Positions 1 through 7,626 of a stretch of 55,446 nt of DNA are shown here, piece after piece (positions within the stretch are counted from its first letter, which is position 1; each line of letters begins with the position of its first letter). The notes under the pieces are model-generated. The model saw only the letters and a program-made list of their open reading frames with translations. It had not been told where the DNA came from and did not search any database. The translations under genes were made by a program, and so were the position numbers. Source of the DNA: Gammaproteobacteria bacterium (lineage in GTDB: Bacteria > Pseudomonadota > Gammaproteobacteria > Thiotrichales > Thiotrichaceae); the NCBI GenBank assembly GCA_018822845.1, contig JAHJJD010000129.1:1-55446 (forward strand), written 5' to 3'.

Positions 1-971
1 AAACCGTTGGACGGATCAGGCAGTCTGGACGGCGTAAGCGGGATTAGCTGGTCTTCAGTCAATTTCACGAAGGCTGAAAGATGATCAAGAATAATTCCAA
101 TGGACTGTTCGGAAGCTGGGGAACAAGGGAGAATATTGGTTCTAGCTAGCTGCTCCCGCCACGCGGCAAACCGTTGCACATGGTAAACACTTGAAAGATT
201 ACGCAGGATCATCTCAACCCGCTCAAGTCCTACCACACACTCGGCAAACACCGTATCCGCCGGAATCAACAAGCCATCATCCGCCACATAATTCTCAATA
301 AACAGCGAATTGGAAATCTCCACAAACCTCCCGCACCGACAGGAGCCAATCGCCCTTTCTGCACTTTCACAGCTTGGGCAGGCGACTTCAGGTCGCTCAT
401 AAAACACCTCCGTATGCGGCCCACACTTTTTGCCATCGCTGGCAATCTGCCCCGTCGAACGCTGCCGCCAGAAACAATGGTGCTGATCCAGCCCCACCAA
501 CCGTTCTTCCGCAACCCCCAACGCTTTCCAGCATTGGTAACTGGCTTCATCCCGCCCAAATTCCACGTCATCCAGATACGTCACCCACAAACGTTCCTGT
601 TCCAGCCCCAACACCTCGGTCAGGAAATGCCACAAACGCGGCAACACCGTTTCCCGCTCACTGCACCCAATATGAAATGCAGCCGACATATGAAACAGGC
701 TCAGGCGTGTCGGGTCTTCCCCCACCTGCTTCATATCAAAATGCCGGAAACACGGCTGGGTAAAGGCAAACTTCCCCCCTGTCTCCTCCACGATCTTTTC
801 CAGGTCATTCTCAACCTGGATCAAACCGGCACTCATGACAAACGACATGGGTACAGAATCATGCAACAGGGAGGAAGGCGGTAAACGGGCAAAGCCATCC
901 CGCTCGTGCAAGGCGAGAAACGCCTCACTAATGGCTTGACAGTCCCATGTGATGGGTTGTGCTGGGGTCAT
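1..971 (-). CDS. Alanyl-tRNA synthetase-like protein, catalytic domain (partial, runs off the left edge)
   Basis: Reading the minus strand from an ATG at 971 gives an open frame with no stop up to base 1 (about 323 codons). It resembles the class II catalytic core of alanyl-tRNA synthetase: an N-terminal FLALHERDGF..PPSSLL stretch like the AlaRS start, a motif-2-like FTQPCFRH with the arginine kept, CGPHTEVFYE matching the AlaRS CGPCxEIFYD signature, RFVEISNSLF like the RFxEIWNxVF segment, and VVGLERVEMILRN like the motif 3 GMGLERxxxVLQ. The HHTFFEMLGNFSFG segment of true AlaRS is changed to LSLFHMSAAFHIG, and a CPSC..CRC insertion after the CGPH motif could bind zinc. It is therefore more likely a paralogue than the housekeeping enzyme; what it aminoacylates or adenylates cannot be told. 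No strong Shine-Dalgarno precedes the start. The C-terminal part lies outside the window. Confidence 0.8.
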   Translation of the reverse strand, partial: MTPAQPITWDCQAISEAFLALHERDGFARLPPSSLLHDSVPMSFVMSAGLIQVENDLEKIVEETGGKFAFTQPCFRHFDMKQVGEDPTRLSLFHMSAAFHIGCSERETVLPRLWHFLTEVLGLEQERLWVTYLDDVEFGRDEASYQCWKALGVAEERLVGLDQHHCFWRQRSTGQIASDGKKCGPHTEVFYERPEVACPSCESAERAIGSCRCGRFVEISNSLFIENYVADDGLLIPADTVFAECVVGLERVEMILRNLSSVYHVQRFAAWREQLARTNILPCSPASEQSIGIILDHLSAFVKLTEDQLIPLTPSRLPDPSNG

Positions 972-1030
972 TTGGCAAGTCCCGTGGGTAAGGGGCAGAC
1001 AGGTTGATTAATTCACCTAATCTTTATGTT

Positions 1031-1060
1031 GTTATAGCAATTTGTCATGCTTTTTGACAA
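1031..1060 (-). promoter_or_regulatory. Probable promoter of the AlaRS-like gene, overlapping an inverted repeat
   Basis: On the minus strand TTGTCA (1060-1055) and TATAAC (1036-1031) are separated by 18 bases, a good sigma-70 arrangement about 60 bases before the start at 971. The -35 hexamer is one arm of the inverted repeat TTGTCA/TGACAA (1042-1047 and 1055-1060), so a repressor could sit over it. The rest of 972-1199 is AT-rich and holds no gene. Confidence 0.45.
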
Positions 1061-1199
1061 TAGGTAAATCAAGAATAACAAAGAATAAAATAAACGAGCA
1101 TCTTGTAAATCAAAAACAATTCCTGCCAAAGGTGCAACACCCCGTCAAGCCAGAGCCGCTATACTTGAATTTACCATCAATAATAATCAGGCGGTTCCC

Positions 1200-2462
1200 A
1201 TGACCAGCGAATTCACCACTTTCTACCATCTCGCTGTCGCCCTCGCCCTCGGGCTGCTGATCGGCATTGAACGCGGCTGGAAAAGGCGTGACGCCGAGGA
1301 AGGCCAGCGCATCGCCGGGTTGCGTACCTTCGGTCTGCTGGGTTTGCTGGGCGGCTGCACGGCGCTGCTGACCAACTACATCGGCGCAATCACCATCGGG
1401 CTGATCTTTGTCGGGCTGGCTGGCAGTCTGGCGGCGATTTACGTGATCAACCTGCGCAGCCAGAGTACGGTGGATGCCAGCATCACCAGCCTGATTGCCG
1501 CATTGCTGGTATACGTGTTCGGCCTGATGGCGGGCAACGGCATGTTGGCGGAAGCTGCCGCCGCCGCAGTCGTCACCACGGTTTTACTGGAATACAAACC
1601 GCAATTGCACCGCTGGGTTCAGACGCTTCAGGAACATGAATTACAGGCCGGAACCAAACTGTTGCTGATTTCCGCCGTCGTGCTGCCGCTGCTGCCCAAT
1701 CAGGGCTATGGCCCGTGGCAGGCGCTGAACCCGTATGAAATCTGGTGGATGGTGGTGCTGATCGCCGCCATTTCCTTCGCTGGTTACTTCGCCCTCAAGC
1801 TGGGCGGGGCGCGCAAGGGCGCAGTGTTGACCGGCCTGCTCAGCGGGCTGGTGTCGTCGACTGCCCTGACCCTGCATTTTTCCCGCCTGTCGCGCAAGGA
1901 ACCGGAGATGGTTCCCATGCTGGCGACCGGTATCCTGCTGGCTTGCGGCACCATGTTTCCGCGCATGTTGCTGGTGGCAAGCCTGCTCAACCGGGAAATA
2001 TTCGGCTTCCTGCTGGTTCCTGCTGCCGTCATGGCGGTGCTGACCTATGTGCCTGCGCTGGTTTACTGGCGGATGTTTTCCGGCATCCAGGGCGAACCGC
2101 GTGCCAACCTGCACAATCCGCTGGAACTCAAGACGGCCATTCTGTTCGGCATATTGCTGGCGGTCATCATGCTATTGGGAAAGGGGTTGCAGGAATGGTT
2201 CGGGGAGTTGGGCATCCTGTTACTGGCGATGGCTTCGGGGGTAGCGGATGTGGACGCCATCACCCTGTCGCTTGCCCGCATGAGCATCAATCAACTGTCG
2301 CTGCAAACGGCTACTCAGGGAATCATCCTGGCTGCTGCCGTCAACTCGCTGGTGAAAGCAGGCATTGCCACCGCCATTGGTGGCTGGGGTATCGGCCTGC
2401 GGGTAGGTGTGCCATTGCTGCTGACAGCAGTTAGCGGCGTGGCTGTTTGCTACTTTTCATGA
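1200..2462 (+). CDS. MgtC/DUF4010 family integral membrane protein
   Basis: The 420-residue product is almost wholly hydrophobic, with roughly a dozen membrane segments. The N-terminal part carries the MgtC/SapB-like ALGLLIGIERGWKRR and RIAGLRTFGLLGLLG segments; the C-terminal part is DUF4010-like, with LLSGLVSSTALTLHF and ASGVADVDAITLSLA. MgtC proteins are linked with magnesium limitation, but for the two-domain family the transported or sensed substrate is unknown. A possible -10 (TATACT, 1159-1164) lies upstream. It is transcribed toward nnr, 61 bases away, and may be a separate unit. Family assignment is firm, function is not. Confidence 0.85.
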   Translation: MTSEFTTFYHLAVALALGLLIGIERGWKRRDAEEGQRIAGLRTFGLLGLLGGCTALLTNYIGAITIGLIFVGLAGSLAAIYVINLRSQSTVDASITSLIAALLVYVFGLMAGNGMLAEAAAAAVVTTVLLEYKPQLHRWVQTLQEHELQAGTKLLLISAVVLPLLPNQGYGPWQALNPYEIWWMVVLIAAISFAGYFALKLGGARKGAVLTGLLSGLVSSTALTLHFSRLSRKEPEMVPMLATGILLACGTMFPRMLLVASLLNREIFGFLLVPAAVMAVLTYVPALVYWRMFSGIQGEPRANLHNPLELKTAILFGILLAVIMLLGKGLQEWFGELGILLLAMASGVADVDAITLSLARMSINQLSLQTATQGIILAAAVNSLVKAGIATAIGGWGIGLRVGVPLLLTAVSGVAVCYFS

Positions 2463-2523
2463 GGAAAAACGGCTGGTTTATGCATAAGCTCTATGGAGTA
2501 TGGTCAGAAAAGGATGGCTTGGC

Positions 2524-3996
2524 ATGACAGCAGTGACAGACAGGGTTTTTACAACGGCGCAGGTGCGGGAACTGGATCGGGTGGCAATTCAGGAACACGG
2601 CATTCCGGGCTATACGCTGATGTTGCGTGCCGGGCAGGCCACCTTCGACCTCATCCGGAAACGCTGGCCTGAGGCAAAATCCCTGTGTGTGCTGTGCGGC
2701 GCAGGCAATAACGGCGGGGATGGCTACGTCATTGCCAAACTGGCCTTGCAGGCAGGCTGGCAGGTAAGTGTGCTGGCACTGGGTGATGTCCTGCGTCTGG
2801 GGGATGACGCCCAGCAAGCCTACAGCGACTTTCAAGTGGCAGGTGGGCGGGCCAAGCCATTCGACGGTGAACTGCCTGCCAGCGAGGTGCTGGTAGACGC
2901 TCTGTTCGGCACCGGCCTTACCCGCGATGTGGAAGGCATTTATGCCGACGCGATCAGGCAAATCAACCAGCATCCAGCACCTGTCGTGGCGGTGGATATT
3001 CCTTCCGGCCTCAATGCCGACACCGGCAACCCCTGCGGCTGCGCCGTCAGCGCCAACCTCACCGTCACGTTCATCGGCTGGAAAGCGGGCTTGCTGACCG
3101 GTAGCGCGCGTGATTATTGCGGCGAAATCTGCTTTGCCCGGCTGGACGTGCCGGATGCCGTCTACACCCAGGTTCCCGCCCACATGCACAAACTGGGCAT
3201 GCATACCTTGCAAACCTGCCTGCCGCCACGTCAACGCACTACGCACAAGGGAAGCTGCGGCCATGCCCTGCTGGTCGGGGGCGCACCCGGCATGAGCGGT
3301 GCCATCCGTCTGGCCGGGGAGGCTGCCTTGCGCGCAGGCAGTGGGCTGGTTTCCATCGCCACCCATTCGGAACATGCACCATTGCTCAACCTGACCCGTC
3401 CGGAACTGATGGTGAATGCCGTCGATTCCCCCGTGCATCTGCGCCATCTGCTGCAAAAGATGGATGCGCTTGGCATCGGCCCCGGCATGGGGCAAACTGC
3501 CTGGTCGCGTGGCCTGCTGACCATGGTGCAGAATGCCGATATGCCCAAGGTGCTGGATGCTGACGCCCTCAACCTGCTGGCACAAACCCCGGTCAGGCGT
3601 GACGACTGGATATTGACGCCGCACCCCGCTGAAGCTGCCCGCCTGCTGGCCTGCGAAACAGCCGATGTGGAACGCGACCGTATCGCCGCCGCCCGCCGCC
3701 TGCAACGCGAGTACGGTGGCGTCATCGTGCTGAAAGGTGCCGGAACCGTAGTCGCTTGCGCCGCAACCGTCGCCCTGTGCCCGGCAGGCAACCCCGGCAT
3801 GGCCTCCGGCGGAATGGGCGATGTACTCACCGGAATTATTGCAGGCTTGCTGGCTCAAGGGCTAGGATTGGCACAAGCTGCCGAAACAGGTGTTTACGCC
3901 CATGCGCTGGCAGCCGACAAGGCAGCGGCCAATGGCGAACGCGGGCTGCTGGCAAGCGATGTACTGGCCTGTTTGCGGGAAACGGTAAACCCATGA
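2524..3996 (+). CDS. nnr: Bifunctional NAD(P)HX epimerase/dehydratase
   Basis: The 490-residue product repairs hydrated NAD(P)H: the N-terminal YjeF domain (about 1-210, with GNNGGDGYVIA and VDALFGTGL) epimerises NAD(P)HX, and the C-terminal ribokinase-like domain (about 225-485, with GGAPGMSGA, LDADALNLLA, LTPHPAEAARLL and GGMGDVLTG) is the ADP-dependent dehydratase. Full length for the family. I chose the ATG at 2524 because AGGA (2511-2514) lies nine bases before it, whereas the in-frame ATG at 2500 has no usable site. The stop overlaps the tsaE start (ATGA), so the two are translationally coupled, as in many gammaproteobacteria (E. coli yjeF-yjeE). Confidence 0.95.
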   Translation: MTAVTDRVFTTAQVRELDRVAIQEHGIPGYTLMLRAGQATFDLIRKRWPEAKSLCVLCGAGNNGGDGYVIAKLALQAGWQVSVLALGDVLRLGDDAQQAYSDFQVAGGRAKPFDGELPASEVLVDALFGTGLTRDVEGIYADAIRQINQHPAPVVAVDIPSGLNADTGNPCGCAVSANLTVTFIGWKAGLLTGSARDYCGEICFARLDVPDAVYTQVPAHMHKLGMHTLQTCLPPRQRTTHKGSCGHALLVGGAPGMSGAIRLAGEAALRAGSGLVSIATHSEHAPLLNLTRPELMVNAVDSPVHLRHLLQKMDALGIGPGMGQTAWSRGLLTMVQNADMPKVLDADALNLLAQTPVRRDDWILTPHPAEAARLLACETADVERDRIAAARRLQREYGGVIVLKGAGTVVACAATVALCPAGNPGMASGGMGDVLTGIIAGLLAQGLGLAQAAETGVYAHALAADKAAANGERGLLASDVLACLRETVNP

Positions 3997-4406
3997 CTGA
4001 ACACTTACACATCCGGGATGAGGCAGCAATGCTGGCGTTGGGGGCTGAGCTTGCGCGCCGTTTCCCCAACGGTGGTTTGATTACCCTGCACGGCGATTTG
4101 GGTGCAGGTAAAACCACCCTGGTGCGCGGCCTTTTGCGGGAACTGGGTCATGCTGGTGTCGTCAAAAGCCCGACCTATACGCTGGTCGAGCCTTATCACG
4201 CAAACGGGCGGGACATTTTCCATTTCGACCTTTATCGCGTAGCGGATCCTGAAGAACTCGAATATATGGGCATCCGCGATTATTTACGGCCAGATGCCCT
4301 CTGTCTGGTGGAATGGCCCGAAAAAGCGGGCGATATATTACCCAAACCCGATTTGCAGGTGTTCATTCAGCATGCCGCTACCGAACGTCGGGTAGAATTG
4401 CATTAA
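3993..4406 (+). CDS. tsaE: tRNA threonylcarbamoyladenosine biosynthesis ATPase TsaE
   Basis: This 137-residue cytoplasmic P-loop protein is the ATPase that works with TsaB and TsaD to place threonylcarbamoyl on A37 of ANN-decoding tRNAs. GDLGAGKTT (Walker A), VKSPTYTLVEPY, FDLYRVADPEELEYMG and LCLVEWPEKA are all hallmarks, and the length is typical. It overlaps nnr by four bases. TsaC, which makes the threonylcarbamoyl-AMP donor, is encoded at 7061-7624 in this window. An AT-rich 173-base gap separates tsaE from the amidase gene; I see no clear terminator in it. Confidence 0.96.
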   Translation: MTEHLHIRDEAAMLALGAELARRFPNGGLITLHGDLGAGKTTLVRGLLRELGHAGVVKSPTYTLVEPYHANGRDIFHFDLYRVADPEELEYMGIRDYLRPDALCLVEWPEKAGDILPKPDLQVFIQHAATERRVELH

Positions 4407-4579
4407 TATCGTATTTTCATTAAGTTACACGACCTTCATCAAAAAACACTTGAAAATTTTCCGATATGGTTCAATACTAAATAAAAGCACACAAAATTTT
4501 CATTTGACAGTGGCTCGACGGGCAACGCTGCTGCTTTCCTTTGCCCTTGCCACAGGCAACTGTTTGAGAGATTTAGGTC

Positions 4580-5803
4580 ATGAATAGTAATAATGTGGCC
4601 AGGAGAAACTTCCTGTTAAAACTGGGTTCACTGGCTGGTGTCATGGCTGCCGGGCTGGTTTCCCCCAGAGCTTTTTCTGCCGATCAGGGTCGGGTTACCG
4701 GCGCAAACCTGGAAGGCAGTGCCAGCAACCTGACGTTTTCCCTGTCGCTGAATCAGCCGGTCGAATACAAGGCGTTCACCCTGGCGCAGCCTGATCGCGT
4801 GGTCATCGACCTGATGGATACGCGCCTGGCGGGCAAACTGAAAAACGGCGCACATGACCGGCCACCGGTCAAGGCTATCCGTTACGCTGAACGTGAAGAC
4901 GGTCGCCTGCGGGTGGTGCTGGATGCGGTGGAAGAAGTCTCCGTCAAAGCCAGCATGAAGGGCAATACCCTGAATGTATCACTCAAACCAACCGGTCGTG
5001 GCAGCACTGGCGGCAAACCAGACAAACCATCTGGCAAGTCCTCGACCAGCAAGAAGAAAAGCAAGGAAAAGCCCGTCACCAGTGAACCGGCGCGTGGCAA
5101 ATTCATCGTGGTGATTGACCCCGGCCACGGTGGTAAGGATCCCGGCGCAACCGGCCCCGGTGGTACCCGCGAGAAGGATGTCGTCCTGCAAATCGCACGT
5201 CGCCTGAAGACACAGATTGACAAGGAACGCGGCATGAAAGCCATTCTGACGCGCGATTCCGACAAGTTCATTCCCTTGATGCAGCGCATTGATATTGCGC
5301 ATAAAAACAAGGCTGACCTGTTCATTTCCGTGCATGCTGACGCCAACCGCAATTCAAGTGTCAGCGGCTCTTCCGTTTATATCCTGTCAGAAACCGGTGC
5401 ATCCAGCGAAGCTGCCCGTCTGATGGCGGAAAGCGAGAACGCTTACGAACTGAAATTTGGCGATCGGCGTCTAAGCAATACCCGCAGCCAACTCGCTTCC
5501 GTACTGCTGGATTTAAGCCAGAACGCCATGATCGACCGCAGCCTGAATCTGGCTAAAGGTGTGCTGGGCGAGTTGTCCAAGGTCAACAACCCCCTGCGTC
5601 GGCGGGTGGAAAGTGCCCGTTTCGTGGTGTTGCGTTCGCCAGACATCCCTTCCATGCTGGTGGAAACCGCTTTCATCAGTAATCCGACTGAAGAAAAACG
5701 CCTGCGTACAGCGGAATATCAGCAAAAACTGGCGAATGCCGTGTTCAAGGGCGTCAAACGTTATCAGGTCGCCTATGCCAACAGTGGCAATGCAAACACC
5801 TGA
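4580..5803 (+). CDS. Tat-exported N-acetylmuramoyl-L-alanine amidase (AmiC/AmiB family)
   Basis: The 407-residue periplasmic enzyme cleaves the amide bond between MurNAc and the peptide stem, for septum splitting. It starts with a twin-arginine signal (RRNFLLKLGSLAGVMAAG), followed by an AMIN domain (about 35-140) for septal targeting, a Ser/Lys-rich linker (about 145-170) and an Amidase_3 domain (about 172-397). Zinc ligands and catalytic residues are visible in IDPGHGGKDPGA, LFISVHADAN and MLVETAFISN. A Tat signal plus AMIN resembles E. coli AmiC, while the position after tsaE matches amiB; no LysM domain is present. Its transcript probably ends at the hairpin at 5846-5875. Confidence 0.94.
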   Translation: MNSNNVARRNFLLKLGSLAGVMAAGLVSPRAFSADQGRVTGANLEGSASNLTFSLSLNQPVEYKAFTLAQPDRVVIDLMDTRLAGKLKNGAHDRPPVKAIRYAEREDGRLRVVLDAVEEVSVKASMKGNTLNVSLKPTGRGSTGGKPDKPSGKSSTSKKKSKEKPVTSEPARGKFIVVIDPGHGGKDPGATGPGGTREKDVVLQIARRLKTQIDKERGMKAILTRDSDKFIPLMQRIDIAHKNKADLFISVHADANRNSSVSGSSVYILSETGASSEAARLMAESENAYELKFGDRRLSNTRSQLASVLLDLSQNAMIDRSLNLAKGVLGELSKVNNPLRRRVESARFVVLRSPDIPSMLVETAFISNPTEEKRLRTAEYQQKLANAVFKGVKRYQVAYANSGNANT

Positions 5804-5843
5804 CAGACAAACAGGTTTCAAATTTTAGAGGTGGATCTCTCTG

Positions 5844-7013
5844 TTAGCCGGGGCAAGCTCCCGGCTTCTTTTTGTCTGTGGCATCGGCCCGATATGGCGA
5901 ATGCTGATTGACCGAACGCATGTAATCCGCCACCGAATTCTTTTCATATGCCGAATGACGTTCTACCGCCTGGCGGAAGGTTTCCTCCCGCAACCAGTGG
6001 GCAGAGCGGGTCAGGGTGGGAATGAAACCGCGCGGCACCTTGTGTTCCCCCTGCGCGCCCGGCTCGAACACCTGCAAGCCGTGGTGGATACAGTACTCAA
6101 TCCCCTGATAAAAGCATGCCTCGAAATGCAGGCTGTCGAAATATTCCGTACACCCCCAGTACCGCCCGTATAAACGGGTATCGCTGCGGAACATCAGTGA
6201 ACCGGCAATACATTCCCCTGCACGGTCATCCGCCATGACCAGCAGCACCCGGTCGCCCAGCGCCTGCCCCATTTCGCGGAAAAATCCCTCATTCATGGTT
6301 GGGATGCCCCACTTGTTTTCAAACGTGAGCCGGTAGAAATAAGTGAAACGCTCCCAGTCGGCAGCCGTTGCCGTATGCCCGTCCAGTTGGCGCAGTGTCA
6401 CGCCAGCTTCCACCACTTTGCGGCGTTCCTGACGCACATTCTTGCGCTTTTTGGCGCTCAGGGCGGCGAGGAAATCATCAAAACTACGGTAATCGGCATT
6501 GAGCCAGTGAAACTGGCAATCGTGGCGGATGGTCAACCCCTGTTGCGCCATCCAGTCAAGCTGGTCAGCAGGCGGAAACAGGCAATGGAAACTGCTCGCC
6601 TCCAGCGCTTCCGCCAGTTGCATGACGGCGGACAGCAGCAGCGGGAACAGCTCCGCTTCCCGCCCGGCCTGTGCCAGCAAGCGCTGCCCACTGACTGGCG
6701 AATACGGAATGGCTGACAGCAATTTGGGGAAATACTGCATGCCCTGCCGTTTATAAGCTTCCGCCCAGGCATGGTCGAACACGAATTCGCCGTAGGAATT
6801 GTATTTCTCGTACAAGGGCATGGCAGCAATCAGGATGCCGTGTTCATAAACAGCGATATGCCGTGGCAGCCAGCCGAATTCCTCGCCCACACAGCCGTTA
6901 TGCTCCAGCGCGGCCAGCCATTCGTGGCGCAGGAACGGGTTACCGTCCTGGATCAGGGCGTTCCACTGGCTGGCGGGTATGTTATCAAGTGAATCGTGTA
7001 TCTGGATTTGCAT
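5844..7013 (-). CDS. GNAT-fold acyltransferase of the COG3146 / DUF482 family
   Basis: The 389-residue product matches the COG3146 family (annotated loosely as 'peptidoglycan biosynthesis protein' or N-acyltransferase), with NPFLRHEWLAALE near the N terminus, YSPVSGQRLL, KRKNVRQERRKV in the middle and a GNAT/FemX-like C-terminal half (GECIAGSLMFRSD, ARYWG-like LYGRYWGCTEY, FEACFYQGIEY). FemX-like proteins transfer aminoacyl groups, but the substrate of this family is unknown. I chose the ATG at 7013; an in-frame TTG at 7037 is possible. The lysine-rich tail KKKPGACPG is encoded by the opposite-strand terminator hairpin. It lies 47 bases downstream of tsaC on the same strand. Confidence 0.85.
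   Translation of the reverse strand: MQIQIHDSLDNIPASQWNALIQDGNPFLRHEWLAALEHNGCVGEEFGWLPRHIAVYEHGILIAAMPLYEKYNSYGEFVFDHAWAEAYKRQGMQYFPKLLSAIPYSPVSGQRLLAQAGREAELFPLLLSAVMQLAEALEASSFHCLFPPADQLDWMAQQGLTIRHDCQFHWLNADYRSFDDFLAALSAKKRKNVRQERRKVVEAGVTLRQLDGHTATAADWERFTYFYRLTFENKWGIPTMNEGFFREMGQALGDRVLLVMADDRAGECIAGSLMFRSDTRLYGRYWGCTEYFDSLHFEACFYQGIEYCIHHGLQVFEPGAQGEHKVPRGFIPTLTRSAHWLREETFRQAVERHSAYEKNSVADYMRSVNQHSPYRADATDKKKPGACPG
5846..5875 (+). terminator. Rho-independent terminator of the amidase gene
   Basis: AGCCGGG (5846-5852) pairs with CCCGGCT (5860-5866) around a seven-base loop, followed by TTCTTTTTGT on the plus strand. The hairpin lies inside the last codons of the convergent acyltransferase gene, whose stop is at 5844-5846. 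Confidence 0.85.
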
Positions 7014-7060
7014 GGAGCCATTGTTCACACCTGTCAATCAGGATGCAAGCAGGATTAGCA

Positions 7061-7624
7061 TCAGGAAGGGCGCACGATTTCCCCTGTCAGCCCATGGCGG
7101 ATTTCGGTGGGCTTGTCCTGCGAACCCAGCGGTGCATCCAGAATGCAATCCGGCTGGTTGCCCAACAGTTTCCAGACATCCTGTGCGCTGCGAAGAGGGG
7201 GCTGTCCAGCGATATTGGCGCTGGTGGAAACGAGTGGGTGGCCGAGTTGCTGGCACAACTCCCGGCAAGCAGGGTGGGCAGTGACGCGCACTGCCAGGGT
7301 GTCGTGATTGCCACGGATCAGCGGGGAAACGTTCGGGGAGGCGGGCAACAGCCAGGTAACAGGACCGGGCCAGGTTGGCAGGATGCGCGCCAGCAGCACT
7401 GCGTCCAGCGGCAGCAGCCACGGTTCCAGTTGGGTAAGGTCGGAAGCGATCAGGATCAGCCCCTTGTCGGCGGGGCGGTGCTTGATGGCCAGAAGGCGCT
7501 GCACGGCGATCAGGCTTGCCGGGTTGCAGCCCAGGCCAAACACGGCTTCCGTCGGATAAGCAAGCACGCCACCCTGGCGTATGGTGTGGATGGCGGCTTG
7601 CAGATCGCGGGTGAGCGGATTCAT
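7061..7624 (-). CDS. tsaC: L-threonylcarbamoyladenylate synthase TsaC
   Basis: The 187-residue YrdC-domain protein makes threonylcarbamoyl-AMP from threonine, bicarbonate and ATP, the donor for tRNA t6A37. Typical segments are GGVLAYPTEAVFGLGC, the KHRPADKGL nucleotide/bicarbonate region, WPGPVTWLLP and the STSAN motif. Length equals the short TsaC form (about 190 residues), without the Sua5 domain. Its ATG lies two bases after the topA stop, so the two are almost certainly co-transcribed; a topA-tsaC order is seen in related bacteria. TsaE of the same pathway is encoded 3 kb away on the other strand. Confidence 0.95.
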   Translation of the reverse strand: MNPLTRDLQAAIHTIRQGGVLAYPTEAVFGLGCNPASLIAVQRLLAIKHRPADKGLILIASDLTQLEPWLLPLDAVLLARILPTWPGPVTWLLPASPNVSPLIRGNHDTLAVRVTAHPACRELCQQLGHPLVSTSANIAGQPPLRSAQDVWKLLGNQPDCILDAPLGSQDKPTEIRHGLTGEIVRPS

Positions 7625-7626
7625 CC

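Noticed and set aside
374-884. Two overlapping plus-strand frames of 129 and 156 residues
   Set aside because: They lie opposite the AlaRS-like frame, have low-complexity His/Pro-rich translations and match no family.
2491-3858. 455-residue minus-strand frame opposite nnr
   Set aside because: Shadow of the GC-rich nnr gene, which has clear family motifs on the plus strand.
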